Shown here piece after piece: positions 40,176 to 49,098 of a stretch of 49,501 nt of DNA. The stretch is from positions 1 through 49,501 of the forward strand of contig NZ_JADEWL010000038.1 of NCBI RefSeq assembly GCF_015207665.1. The letters are read 5' to 3'. Each line of letters begins with the position of its first letter. The first letter of the stretch is position 1. The notes under the pieces are model-generated. The model made no database searches and was not told the origin of the DNA. It was given only the letters and a program-made list of their open reading frames with translations. The translations under genes and the position numbers were made by a program. The DNA is from Plectonema cf. radiosum LEGE 06105. GTDB taxonomy: Bacteria; Cyanobacteriota; Cyanobacteriia; Cyanobacteriales; Nostocaceae.

Positions 40176-40937
40176 TCACTTAAGCCCTAATAGAATTTCT
40201 GCTTTCTCAAAGTTACTTTTAGCTGTGTCCACCCACCCAAATAATCTCGACTGATTGCTCAATGTAAGAGCATCATGTTCCAAAGCTTCGGAGAAGGACA
40301 AATCATTCGAGTCAATGAAATCAAAAATATCGTCAAACAATTCTGGTAAATCTAACTCGATTGCACCATAAGATAATGCCGTTTGCCGTGCTTTGGAATT
40401 GTTGTAGCGGGTAAACTTTTCTCCGGTTCCCCAATACAAGTTTTTGACCAGCACATAATCTACTCGATTACCGCAAAACTCCAACAATCTTTTTAACTGC
40501 ACCACCGAATCTTTTACCCGACCCAAAACACTAACCATCGTGATGCGATAACCCAAACGTTCTGCATTTTGAAATAAATGAATATCGTCAGCCAAACTCT
40601 CAAAATATTCAGCAGCACCAGCAGGTAAATCTACCAAAGAAACTTGAGGGGATAAAGAAAGTAAATCATCTTGCAGTGCATCTGCTCCACCTCTTTGATT
40701 TAGCTTGAGAGTTTTAACCCCCTCCGAAACCTTGTTGTAATGTCTCCACAATTGTGGATTTGATGGGTCACATTCGTAAGCAATACAATTAACATTTTTT
40801 GAGCGATAAATATCTAAAAGTATTCGAGCTACAACGCTTTTACCCGTCCCCCCTTTATCACCCGTTATCATCACAATTCTTCTCAAAGTTTGTGACTTTT
40901 TAGATTTCTCACTTTTAGTACTTTTAGCTTTAGTCAT
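40176..40937 (-). CDS. ParA/TraL-like P-loop ATPase
   Basis: A 253-residue ATPase. A basic 20-residue start precedes IVMITGDKGGTGKSVVARIL, with Walker A at K28-G-G-T-G-K33-S. It lacks the second lysine spacing of classical ParA switch sequences and has AYECDPSNPQLW instead of a DADQN motif, so it is closer to TraL/CobQ-type ATPases of mobilisation loci. Walker B is probably VSLVDLPAG. It overlaps the upstream gene by 4 bp (ATGA). Together with that gene and the coiled-coil protein it forms a leftward operon that faces away from the mobC-mobA genes. Confidence 0.78.
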   Translation of the reverse strand: MTKAKSTKSEKSKKSQTLRRIVMITGDKGGTGKSVVARILLDIYRSKNVNCIAYECDPSNPQLWRHYNKVSEGVKTLKLNQRGGADALQDDLLSLSPQVSLVDLPAGAAEYFESLADDIHLFQNAERLGYRITMVSVLGRVKDSVVQLKRLLEFCGNRVDYVLVKNLYWGTGEKFTRYNNSKARQTALSYGAIELDLPELFDDIFDFIDSNDLSFSEALEHDALTLSNQSRLFGWVDTAKSNFEKAEILLGLK

Positions 40938-41470
40938 AAATCGTCATCGCTATAGATTTGAGGCTGAAAACTATGTGCATTACCCGGTGACTTTGAATCT
41001 TTCCTATTACCTTTTTGAGCTTGAGTTTTTACAGGATTTTCTTCTTGAGATTTAACTTTTCTTGACCGTGTGGTTTGTCTCTTCAAATTGCTTTTATTTC
41101 CGTTCTCAATTGGTTGACTCGATTCAGCATTATGTCTTATAGAAGTACTCTCTTCTCCCTTCTCTAATTCATCTCCTTCAACTTCCGTTGTCTTCTTATT
41201 TTTACGGCGAGTGTTCTTATTAATCTCACTCAATAAATACTTCAATCGGCTACCGCTGATATTAATACCTAACCCAGATAACACTTCTGCAATTTCTTCA
41301 TAGGTATAATTCTTTTTCAAGGCTCCATTTATATATCGCCTCATTTGACGAATAGCTTCCTTAGCAGAAACATCGGGTAGCTCCTTCGGTTTCAATTCCT
41401 TTAATGCGTTGATAGCTTCTGGAATCAAATCCTTATCTATCCTGTCCGATTCTTGTTGTGATGTAGTCAC
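40934..41470 (-). CDS. Mobilisation-associated DNA-binding protein
   Basis: A 178-residue protein. Residues about 35-85 (KEAIRQMRRYINGALKKNYTYEEIAEVLSGLGINISGSRLKYLLSEI) form an HTH-like module found in many cyanobacterial plasmid proteins of the type '...KGYTYEEIAELL...GI.IS...LK.YL'. The remainder is a long disordered, charged tail. It faces the mobC gene across the 770-bp probable oriT region and is coupled to the ParA-like gene by a 4-bp overlap. Binding to oriT or control of transfer genes is a reasonable inference. Confidence 0.72.
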   Translation of the reverse strand: MTTSQQESDRIDKDLIPEAINALKELKPKELPDVSAKEAIRQMRRYINGALKKNYTYEEIAEVLSGLGINISGSRLKYLLSEINKNTRRKNKKTTEVEGDELEKGEESTSIRHNAESSQPIENGNKSNLKRQTTRSRKVKSQEENPVKTQAQKGNRKDSKSPGNAHSFQPQIYSDDDL

Positions 41471-41957
41471 CGTATTGATTTATATACCTCCAGGAAGGAA
41501 TGAAAAATTATATTGAATTTCATTGATATAAAATACGAATGTTGTTGTTATTTTTATTCAAATCTAAGACATCATCACCACTTTATATTCTCTCCAAAAA
41601 ATATTTTAAATTCTGTTGACTCTTCTCTAAAAAAGTAATCCTGTAATAGATATATTTTAAATAAAAAAATAAAAATTATGGAAATATTTATACTACTTTC
41701 GACAGATGTTTTTGGATTAAATTAGTTAAAACATTAAATTTAATCCGTCTCCGGAGTTTTATCTCATTTCATTACTCCTGCATGGTATGATATTATTTAA
41801 TATTTAAATACGAACCTTCGCTCATATAAATAGATGTAAGATTTTTGTATAACTGAGCGCTCCGGGGTTTCAATCTTCCTCGTCTTCTAATTTGTTTTAC
41901 GACTTCCGAATTTTTTAGTCGTGGAGCTTTACTCGTCTCCCCTGGTTTTTTTTAGTA

Positions 41958-41977
41958 GGCGGCGCGTGAATGCCGCC
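41958..41977. other. GC hairpin in the oriT region
   Basis: GGCGGC and GCCGCC form a 6-bp stem around the 8-base loop GCGTGAAT. Confidence 0.6.
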
Positions 41978-42167
41978 CGATTCCGAAGTTCTGGCGATGT
42001 GAATTCCTTCTACTCTTCTCGTCTTCCCCCAGTCTCGGCTCCCCAGTTTCTCGTTCTCAAGAAGGCTTCCGGTTCCGCTAGTCCTCTCGTCTCCCGGTGC
42101 GTGGGTTAGTAGCGAGTCATGCCTTTTAGCTAGCGCTAAACCTCGCGTAGCTCGGATGGCAGGCTCG

Positions 42168-42191
42168 CTTAAGTGGGAGTATCCCCCTTAA
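42168..42191. repeat. Imperfect inverted repeat near the mobC start
   Basis: CTTAAGTGGG and CCCCCTTAAG pair with one mismatch around AGTAT. Relaxase recognition sites usually include such an inverted repeat beside the nick site. Confidence 0.5.
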
Positions 42192-42243
42192 GAAACCCCC
42201 TTTTGGAGTTGCGTCATAAATACTCGTTATTACTCCGTTCCTT

Positions 42244-42660
42244 ATGCCACGTCGTTGTACATCCAAAGCCACAAGACGAACACACATTTATCAAGTGCGA
42301 TTAAGTGACTTGGAATTAGATTGGTTACGCATGAAAGCTATTGATGCTGGAGTGCCTCAAAGTGTTTTAATACGCCGCTTAACTTTAGGTAAACCATTAC
42401 CAAAAAGAATCAGTAAAATATCGCTCAAAACTTATCAGGAATTAAGCCGAATTGGAAACAATCTTAATCAGCTTTCTAAAGCATCTAATACTGCTATAAA
42501 AATGGGTTGTCAACCGCCAGTTGATTTAGAAATATTAGAGGAACTTTTAGACGTAGTTATAAGCGTAGGAAGACAACTCACACAACTTATAGACTGTGAC
42601 GAGGATTCAGAAGAATTAGATGAGGATTTAGTTGATGATTGGGAAGCAGAAGAAGGGTAG
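42244..42660 (+). CDS. mobC: MobC-like relaxosome protein
   Basis: A 138-residue protein. An RHH-like start (THIYQVRLSDLELDWLRMKAIDAGVPQSVLIRRLTLG) is followed by the MobC segment (KTYQELSRIGNNLNQLSKASNTA) and an acidic end. MobC-type proteins bind oriT next to the relaxase and help strand separation. The relaxase gene begins inside its end (26-bp overlap). The start is ATG 42244, with no strong ribosome site. Confidence 0.85.
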   Translation: MPRRCTSKATRRTHIYQVRLSDLELDWLRMKAIDAGVPQSVLIRRLTLGKPLPKRISKISLKTYQELSRIGNNLNQLSKASNTAIKMGCQPPVDLEILEELLDVVISVGRQLTQLIDCDEDSEELDEDLVDDWEAEEG

Positions 42661-43552
42661 AGGATTTAGGGGTTTATTAGATTATTTAGAACAAGATTCG
42701 GACGATACATTAATTGGCGGTAATATGTTTGGTGAGAATGCGAGGGAATTAGCAAAAGAATTTAAAATTTCTAGACAACTAAACCCAGAAGTTGAACGCG
42801 CAGTTTATCATGTATCTTTATCCGCTGCACCCGATGATTATATAGATGAAGAATTGTGGAAAGAAATTGCTCAAAAGTATCTTGAGAATATGGGCTTTGA
42901 CTGCAACCAATATGCAATTTACAGACACTCCAATACTGACAACGACCACATTCACATTGTCGCTAGTCGCATTAGATTAGATACCGGGAAAGTAGTGCAT
43001 GATGGTTGGGATTATTTACGCTCAGAGAAGGTACTGAGAGAAATAGAAAAAGACTATGGTTTATTCCAAGTAAAAAGTAGAGAAAAGCAACAAAAAGCGC
43101 CCAGCACGGGACAAGTTAAACGTATTGAAAGAGAACAGGAAGAATATGATAATGGTCTACGTCAAACACCACCAGAAAAGCCGATAAAACAGAAGTTACA
43201 ACAAGTAATTAATAAAGCAACTTTGGATAAACCAACACTACCATTGATGATTGCCAGATTGCAGATAGAAGGTATTCAAGTAAGAGCCGGATTTACCCGT
43301 ACTGGTAAATCAAAAGGGATTTCATATTGCATTGACGAACAAGCATTTAGCGGGACTAATTTAGGTGCTGCTTATACGTTCAATGGATTGCAAAAACATC
43401 GGGGAGTAGATTATCAATCAGAACGTGATTCGGAACCCATTAAAAAACTAATATCTAATCCCAATTTAGCTCTTGAAATTGCTCAAAGATATCACCAGCA
43501 GCAAGAAGAATTAAAACGACAAAAACAAAAGTCTAAAGGTATTGAACGATAA
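42635..43552 (+). CDS. mobA: MOB-type relaxase/mobilisation nuclease
   Basis: A 305-residue relaxase. The metal-binding 3-His motif is H98-x6-H105-I-H107 (RHSNTDNDHIHIVASR). The start MIGKQKKGRGFRGLLDYLEQD is typical of MOB relaxases of the VirD2-like (PF03432) family, although a catalytic tyrosine is not certain: Y17 of LLDYLEQ is the best candidate. It nicks oriT and leads the strand during transfer. There is no helicase domain, so a helper plasmid's transfer machinery would be required. Start ATG 42635, with a TTG immediately before it. Confidence 0.88.
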   Translation: MIGKQKKGRGFRGLLDYLEQDSDDTLIGGNMFGENARELAKEFKISRQLNPEVERAVYHVSLSAAPDDYIDEELWKEIAQKYLENMGFDCNQYAIYRHSNTDNDHIHIVASRIRLDTGKVVHDGWDYLRSEKVLREIEKDYGLFQVKSREKQQKAPSTGQVKRIEREQEEYDNGLRQTPPEKPIKQKLQQVINKATLDKPTLPLMIARLQIEGIQVRAGFTRTGKSKGISYCIDEQAFSGTNLGAAYTFNGLQKHRGVDYQSERDSEPIKKLISNPNLALEIAQRYHQQQEELKRQKQKSKGIER

Positions 43553-43957
43553 ACAATAATCCGCTTCAAATAAATGCTCGGATTTTAATCCCGGCAGACG
43601 ACTGGTGGGCGCTCATTCCGCTTCACTCCACTCGCTCGCCCTAGCGGTACCAGCACCGCCCACTTAACTATCGGTTGGATGATTAATTACTAGTAGGGCG
43701 GGCTGGCACTCCGCTACGCCGCTAGGTCGCCACCAGTCGTTAATTTTAAATAACTAGAAATAGTTGTATAAAAATATAAAATTACTCAGCAGGAATTGCA
43801 ATCGATTAACGGTTGCACAAGAAAATTAACTGAAAAAAGTTTAAATATAAATTGCAAACGTTGATGTCCCAGACAACTACAATTCGGATTTAATCCCGTG
43901 TCACCCAATTGGTATTTAAATATATATATTTACAACACGTTGACACCAATAAACATT
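43553..43957. other. Gene-free region with large inverted repeat
   Basis: Non-coding DNA between the convergent relaxase and replication genes. Its main content is the nested inverted repeat at 43598-43740. The remainder is AT-rich. Confidence 0.7.
43598..43740. repeat. 143-bp nested inverted repeat
   Basis: The outer arms ACGACTGGTGG (43598-43608) and CCACCAGTCGT (43730-43740) are perfect complements. Inside them CCTAGCGG pairs with CCGCTAGG, and GCACCGCCC pairs imperfectly with GGGCGGGC. The arms are GC-rich against an AT-rich surround. A long stem-loop or cruciform is possible. Confidence 0.75.
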
Positions 43958-46900
43958 TCACCCCTCTACACCAACCCCAGCTTTAACTAATTCCCGCTCC
44001 AACCAAGCTTGCAACACCCCATCCCTATCGTCGTCGGGCGGCACAAATTCATAAATCATGTGACGGTTGCCCCTACTTCCCTGACGGGCGATATATTGCA
44101 GCTTGCACCCCAGCTTTGACAGCAGTTTTTGCACTACTGCAATGGGCGAATCTTTATCAGAAATAGTAATGCCCAGATAATTTTTAATAATATACTTGTA
44201 CTGTTTGGCTAATTGCTCCGTGCGCTGCACTTCCGGGTCAATCTTCTTCCATTGTTTACCCGGTTCCATTATGGTTGACACGCCCAACTCTTCTAGCAAT
44301 CTTACTGACCCCAAGAACTGCCCCCGGTTAAAATCGGGTTGCCACACTGCCCCCGAACCTTCTTCTAGCGCTTTTTTGGCTTTGCGGGCATCGTGTGGGA
44401 CGACGAACTGACTACCAATGGTGAGATAATAGTACAGCCGCAATTGGGGATACCAGCCGTTATCGTCTTTTTCTACAATATCTGGTGTCACCGGCACATC
44501 ATAACGTTTCTCCAGTTCAGTTTTGCGTTCTCGGTAGCGTTCCTCTTGTGTTTTAGCCCGTTTTTCTTTGGCTTTTACGTACTCGCTATCCGTATAAGTT
44601 TCTGAATTACTTACTGCAATACATTCTTCTTCATATAAATTATTTCTGACTTCTTTTACCTGCTCGGCTACTTCCACAGCACTTTCTTTTGATAAAAGCA
44701 ATAAATAAATCATCCAGCTGTGACGTTCTTCAACGGGAGAAAGCCCCATAAGCCCCGAATTTTTGAGCAACATATATTTGGAACGATGGGACAATTCTTT
44801 ACAAGCAAGTCTTTGGGAAGCCGGAATAATGTTATAACCATCCGCAGCCAGTCCTTCTAAAATTGTTTCTCGGTAGCGTGCCATACCTGCATTAATTACG
44901 CAGGCTTTGGCAGCCCAGGTATTGAGCGATTCCCGTTGGAATCCCCAATCAATTGCCCCAAAGTCATAATCTTCTTGGTGATCCGCAGCTGTCAGTAATT
45001 GTATATTGGCTCTTGTAGCCGCATGAGAGCTCAATATCAGCGAACGAATCGAGGTAGAACCGTTACCAATCCTGCAACCCCTCAAGCCATATTGAGAAAT
45101 CCAAACGTGACGGGGTACCGTTTCTCGCAAACGCGCCAGGGTTTGTCGGACTGAGTTTTCTGGCTGTACGCCGCTTGCTATACTCCATACCCCAGTAAAA
45201 TGATTTTTCAGGTCAATTGACACCCCGGTTTCCAGGCAAGGGGAAACAATCACAATGTCATATAGGGGTAAAATTTCGTTTAAACGAGAAATACAGCCAT
45301 AAGCTTCATGATTGGGGTCGGACACGGATTCCGAATCAATTCGCAAGATGCGCTTGCCAGGAAAACGATTCCGCAGCATTTTCTCTAATGCTTGGGTACT
45401 CCAGCGAGATTTAGCTTTTTGGGCAGTACAGCATACTAACGGTTTCCCCCCCGCTTTAATATCTTCTATAAGTTCTGCAACCAACTTACGGGGGTCTTTG
45501 CCTTCATAAACGTAACAATCCCCCGCTTGATGTTGGTATTCGTTAACAATTACATATGGCTTGACATCAAATGTCACAGAAGAACGCACGAACTTAATAT
45601 CAACGTCGCTGACATCAGCAGAAGACAGGTAAATTTTTCCTTCGCTGCTGCTCAAAACATTTTCAAATAACTGCATTAAGTTGCGTAAAACCGTTACCCG
45701 ATGTTTTTTAACCTCCGTATTACTATTTAAAAGATGCCAGAACACCTGGTCTGCTTCATCAACGATGACAACTGCATTTGACCAATCCCAGGGGTCAAAT
45801 CTTGCCGATGATTGTTTATGCATGGAATCGACACATAGCCCATAACCCAAAACTCCACCAGTCTCCGATGTTTTAAGTTCTGTAACATAATCAATCCCAA
45901 AGCGGTTGCATAACGCTTCTCCCAGCTGTACGCGATGGGTTAACACCAAAACTTTTTGGGAGCGTTCTTGGGCTTTAGCCACCTCAGCAACCAACCATTC
46001 GGTTTTACCAGTACCTTTAGCCGCTTTAACCACAATTAATTTGGCGCGTTCGGGTACGGACAGTTCACCAATAAACCGCTGATTGAGCGCTACGTCGGGT
46101 GGATAGGTCAAAAGGGTATACAGGTTCACTTGCCATTTTGAGAGGGGTTGAGCGGCGTTGTAGAGCGCGTAAAATGCATCTTTACCTCTGGCTGCTATAA
46201 AATCATCAACTCCCTTCTCTCCCCCATAAGGTAAATCAATTATTTTTACCTGACAGCCACCCTCTACAAGCAAACGCGCCGTTTTATAAATTGCTTTTCT
46301 TACCTTAAGAACCGTTTCCGGCTTGCTGTCGCGGTCAAAGCATATGTAAAATTCTCTGCCTGGGGTACAAAAGAATTCCAAATCTGGAATTAAAAACGGT
46401 TTACCTGCCTTTGACGAGAAGCCAGAACCAAAACCCTTTCCCCTTCTGCCTTCTGCCTCCTGCCTGCTGCCTTCTTCATTTTTAGGATTGCGGTAGCCAC
46501 CGTTAACCCCAGGAAGAGAAATAGCAGCATAGCCAGCAGTTAGTAACGCCCCTGCCTTCTTAGCGCCTTCGCATAAGGTGATGGGTACGTTGTTCTTCCA
46601 CACCCAATACCAGAAACCCTTCGGATTGTGCTTGTCTTCTTCGCTTATAGGGATACCACAACGCTCGCTGACTTTCTCCCAAATCGCATCCGGGACGTAA
46701 AGTAAGAACACCCGCGTCGGTTCTAGGGGAGGATGTTCGTATTTGATGACTTTGTTAACTTTCTTTGAGTCATTTCTGGGGGAATTGGGCTTAAAGCATC
46801 CCCACTCCATCTCCTTCCAACCGTTTAACGGATCAATCCCATTGCACCACCAGCCCCCATGCTCAATGTGGCAATATCTTTTTAAATCCCTGTCCCGCAA

Positions 46901-47248
46901 GCGTCCGTCATTACGGCGAGAGATTTTGGGGCTGTAAAGTAAGTAATCGTAGGGCGTGTAGCCTTCCAATGATTTGACATTGAGCCGGATGATTTCTTCG
47001 TCTACGGCGCTATCGAGCCATTCTGTAAGGTGGGAATGTTCTAAGAAGCGCTCGGATTGGAAGTATGGCAAGCCTTCTGGGGAATCGGAAGACGTGGTGG
47101 GAATTTCCCCTTCGTCACCACGTTCAGTTATTTCTTGTCCCCGCATTCTCGGGTTGGGGCGTTCCTGCGTTCCCTTGTCCCCACGTTCCCGTGTGGGTAA
47201 AGGTGTGATATTTGGTTTTATTTCGTCAAATTCGCGGGTAAATGCCAT
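43958..47248 (-). CDS. Plasmid replication protein, CyRepA1 type (Toprim-like + helicase)
   Basis: A 1096-residue protein. The Toprim-like (DUF3854) part has ITLCEGAKK with E227 and YICFDRDSK with D305 and D307. The SF2-type helicase part has AAKGTGKT (409-416) and VDEAD (496-500), followed by an ETGVSIDL motif and a QTLARLRE motif VI-like stretch. Primase-like and helicase activities in one chain are typical of the CyRepA1 family. GGAGG precedes ATG 47248. The N-terminal 50 residues are Arg/Gly/Glu-rich and probably disordered. Residues 258-276 are encoded by a 7-bp tandem repeat. The long gene-free region upstream is the likely origin. Confidence 0.88.
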   Translation of the reverse strand: MAFTREFDEIKPNITPLPTRERGDKGTQERPNPRMRGQEITERGDEGEIPTTSSDSPEGLPYFQSERFLEHSHLTEWLDSAVDEEIIRLNVKSLEGYTPYDYLLYSPKISRRNDGRLRDRDLKRYCHIEHGGWWCNGIDPLNGWKEMEWGCFKPNSPRNDSKKVNKVIKYEHPPLEPTRVFLLYVPDAIWEKVSERCGIPISEEDKHNPKGFWYWVWKNNVPITLCEGAKKAGALLTAGYAAISLPGVNGGYRNPKNEEGSRQEAEGRRGKGFGSGFSSKAGKPFLIPDLEFFCTPGREFYICFDRDSKPETVLKVRKAIYKTARLLVEGGCQVKIIDLPYGGEKGVDDFIAARGKDAFYALYNAAQPLSKWQVNLYTLLTYPPDVALNQRFIGELSVPERAKLIVVKAAKGTGKTEWLVAEVAKAQERSQKVLVLTHRVQLGEALCNRFGIDYVTELKTSETGGVLGYGLCVDSMHKQSSARFDPWDWSNAVVIVDEADQVFWHLLNSNTEVKKHRVTVLRNLMQLFENVLSSSEGKIYLSSADVSDVDIKFVRSSVTFDVKPYVIVNEYQHQAGDCYVYEGKDPRKLVAELIEDIKAGGKPLVCCTAQKAKSRWSTQALEKMLRNRFPGKRILRIDSESVSDPNHEAYGCISRLNEILPLYDIVIVSPCLETGVSIDLKNHFTGVWSIASGVQPENSVRQTLARLRETVPRHVWISQYGLRGCRIGNGSTSIRSLILSSHAATRANIQLLTAADHQEDYDFGAIDWGFQRESLNTWAAKACVINAGMARYRETILEGLAADGYNIIPASQRLACKELSHRSKYMLLKNSGLMGLSPVEERHSWMIYLLLLSKESAVEVAEQVKEVRNNLYEEECIAVSNSETYTDSEYVKAKEKRAKTQEERYRERKTELEKRYDVPVTPDIVEKDDNGWYPQLRLYYYLTIGSQFVVPHDARKAKKALEEGSGAVWQPDFNRGQFLGSVRLLEELGVSTIMEPGKQWKKIDPEVQRTEQLAKQYKYIIKNYLGITISDKDSPIAVVQKLLSKLGCKLQYIARQGSRGNRHMIYEFVPPDDDRDGVLQAWLERELVKAGVGVEG
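46437..46471. repeat. 7-bp tandem repeat inside the replication gene
   Basis: Five heptamers in a row on the plus strand: TTTCCCC, TTCTGCC, TTCTGCC, TCCTGCC, TGCTGCC. They encode a Gly/Arg/Glu-rich insert (SRQEAEGRRGKG) between the Toprim motifs. Heptamer STRR repeats are common in heterocystous cyanobacteria. Confidence 0.8.
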
Positions 47249-47597
47249 TTTTTTTGTATCCTCCGATGATTTTTCTTCTGTTCATCGGGGCTACTTGCTT
47301 TTCTAGGGGTGGGGTGTGGTATGAGATTGACCCATTCCCGGTATTAGTGTTAAACCAGCAGAACTAAAATTGGGGCGCTATCTAAATAGGCAGAATTGAT
47401 AAATTGTCTTTGGGTGTTAAAGATTTGATAATTTTTTTTGTAATGCAGATGCAAGAAAAATTATTTATGGCTTTCTCAATAACTGGTGTAACCCATATAT
47501 AGAGAGCGTATTGACTAAAATCAACACCGCTTTTTCAATTTCTGTCAATTGATATCACCTGAAAATAGTTGTGCAAGGCGCGACCCCCAATCGCTTA

Positions 47598-47710
47598 GAC
47601 ATTGTTAAATTGGAATTGCTTTTTAACGGTTGGCTGTTTGTTCCCATTTCTAGTACATGAACAATGCCTATATGGGGTAAACAACCGCGTATATGTTGAT
47701 GAACAATGTC
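47598..47710. repeat. Iteron-like AACAATGYC copies
   Basis: ATGAACAATGCC at 47657-47668 and ATGAACAATGTC at 47699-47710 lie 42 bp apart (about four helical turns). GACATTGTT at 47598-47606 is the same 9-mer inverted. Confidence 0.5.
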
Positions 47711-47763
47711 AGATATGAAGCAAGCAGCAACCGATTTCCTACGACTAAAGTCGCCGCGTCTTA

Positions 47764-47796
47764 CTCCAAGCGCGTCTTGGAGCAGTCAAGCTTGAC
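47764..47796. other. Hairpin and adjacent 12-bp palindrome
   Basis: CTCCAAG (47764-47770) pairs with CTTGGAG (47776-47782), and GTCAAGCTTGAC (47785-47796) is self-complementary. Two dyads back to back in the origin candidate region. Confidence 0.55.
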
Positions 47797-48063
47797 CCTA
47801 GCCTGTGGATGGCGAAGGAATGTAGAAAACAGTTTATGACTGAAAATCAAAGTATTCACGACAATATCCTCCTGATTGGAGGCATTTAGCCGTTAAATTT
47901 CTCCCATTAATACTCGTGGCGGTTCTAATCTTGAACTAAATCGTTTTTTCGACTGCTTTCTCAAGATGTCTGTTGTTTTCAGCGTCGGCTTTATCAGCTG
48001 ATAACGCATCGAATAATGATGATTAAACTCGCAAGCTAGAGTCAAGAGAAACTGTAGAGCTAA

Positions 48064-48093
48064 ATGCCTTTTCTTTTTTTTTCAAAAAGGCAT
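48064..48093. terminator. Stem-loop with T-rich loop
   Basis: ATGCCTTTT (48064-48072) pairs with AAAAGGCAT (48085-48093). T-rich on one side. It resembles a terminator, although no gene ends beside it. Confidence 0.5.
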
Positions 48094-48101
48094 ATGATTC
48101 T

Positions 48102-48138
48102 CTCACCCTTGTATGCTACAATCACAATCAAGGGTGAG
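48102..48138. other. 10-bp perfect inverted repeat
   Basis: CTCACCCTTG (48102-48111) and CAAGGGTGAG (48129-48138) are perfect complements 17 bases apart, directly after the previous stem-loop. Possible regulatory RNA end or protein site. Confidence 0.6.
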
Positions 48139-49045
48139 TTGAGTAGAGTCGTTGTGTTTCAAACAAGCAGTTTGGTTCGTGACCTTGCCAAGTCTTTTCT
48201 GCCAACACTGATGTTTTAACGGCTCACCTGATTATTTTTACTATCTAACATATACTCCTGATGTTTGCTGAACCTCCTTTATCTGTAGATTGAACTAAGA
48301 CTTATTTGCAGATTTACTGTGACCATGTTAACACTTTTCGGCTTTTTTAAAATAAAATTGCCGATAAATTTGTGTTGACTTTTTTTCTCTCTGAAAATAG
48401 TTTCCCTGCAAAGCGGAAAATCAGTTACCAAACCGTACATAGGTATTATTTACTAATAGTTTCTTTGAGCGCATTACAAAGTTCTTCCCTCAATGAATCA
48501 CAGGGGAATTACTATTAGAAAAGCCGGACTAAAATTTGTTTCAAGTTAAAGTATTTCTACACACAACGGAGTTCGATGATGTGTATAAAACTTACGAGGG
48601 AACTGTAAACAATAAAAAATGTATCTGTTACCTTCTTAAATATTATTCCTCCTTCAAACAATAAGAAAACTCATATCATCTTATAGGAAAAGCTGTTTAC
48701 TTGATGAACGAAGAAGTAAAAGAAAACAAACATTAACTATTGGAGTGGCTATACTGCCTCAACACTTCGCAGGTGCTGTCCCATTCCTGTCATTAATTTG
48801 AGTAGTTATTGCAAGAATCATTTTTGATATCAACCCCATACACAGCTCCGGCATAATGTCATCCTATATATCGCGCTTTACTACATAATCTATATTTATA
48901 GTTCAAGGTGAGGTCGTATATACCAACGTATAGATAAAGGCAGCTTATATTTTGATGGAAAAACAAGGTTTTGGCATTACCGGAAGATAAGTTTTGCTTA
49001 ATGTGGGGGGAAGTGTAACGAAAGAATAGGGGTTTAAGGCTGATT

Positions 49046-49081
49046 TAACTGTTAGTTAAATGTTTTTTTTACTAACAGTTA
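49046..49081. other. 11-bp inverted repeat just upstream of the recombinase
   Basis: TAACTGTTAGT (49046-49056) and ACTAACAGTTA (49071-49081) are perfect complements around a 14-base spacer containing T8. The position directly before the recombinase start suits a recombination site or operator. Confidence 0.6.
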
Positions 49082-49098
49082 TGATTTATCATAAAAAT

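Larger units (their letters stand above)
41471..42243. other. Probable oriT/regulatory region between divergent mobilisation operons
   Basis: Non-coding DNA of 770 bp. The left half is very AT-rich. From about 41870 it becomes GC-richer and holds four CTCGTCT(T/C)C repeats (41879, 41932, 42018, 42086), a GGCGGC/GCCGCC hairpin (41958-41977), and an imperfect CTTAAGTGGG/CCCCCTTAAG inverted repeat at 42168-42191. The position between mobC and the DNA-binding gene makes this the best candidate for oriT. A nick site was not identified. Confidence 0.55.
47249..49080. other. 1.8-kb gene-free region upstream of rep, candidate origin
   Basis: No convincing gene. Between 47590 and 47800 there are three AACAATG(T/C)C copies (47660 and 47702 direct, 47598 inverted), a CTCCAAG/CTTGGAG hairpin (47764-47782) and the 12-bp palindrome GTCAAGCTTGAC (47785). 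Further right are two strong inverted repeats (48064-48093 and 48102-48138), then a long AT-rich tract. This layout suits a replication origin controlled by the rep protein. Confidence 0.5.

Noticed and set aside
41921-42109. 62-codon frame in the oriT candidate region
   Set aside because: Ser/Arg-rich translation of GC-rich repeats, with no start signal; the DNA repeats explain the open frame.
47699-47839. 46-codon frame starting MNNVRYEASSNRF in the origin region
   Set aside because: It runs through the hairpin and palindrome of the origin candidate and lacks a ribosome site.
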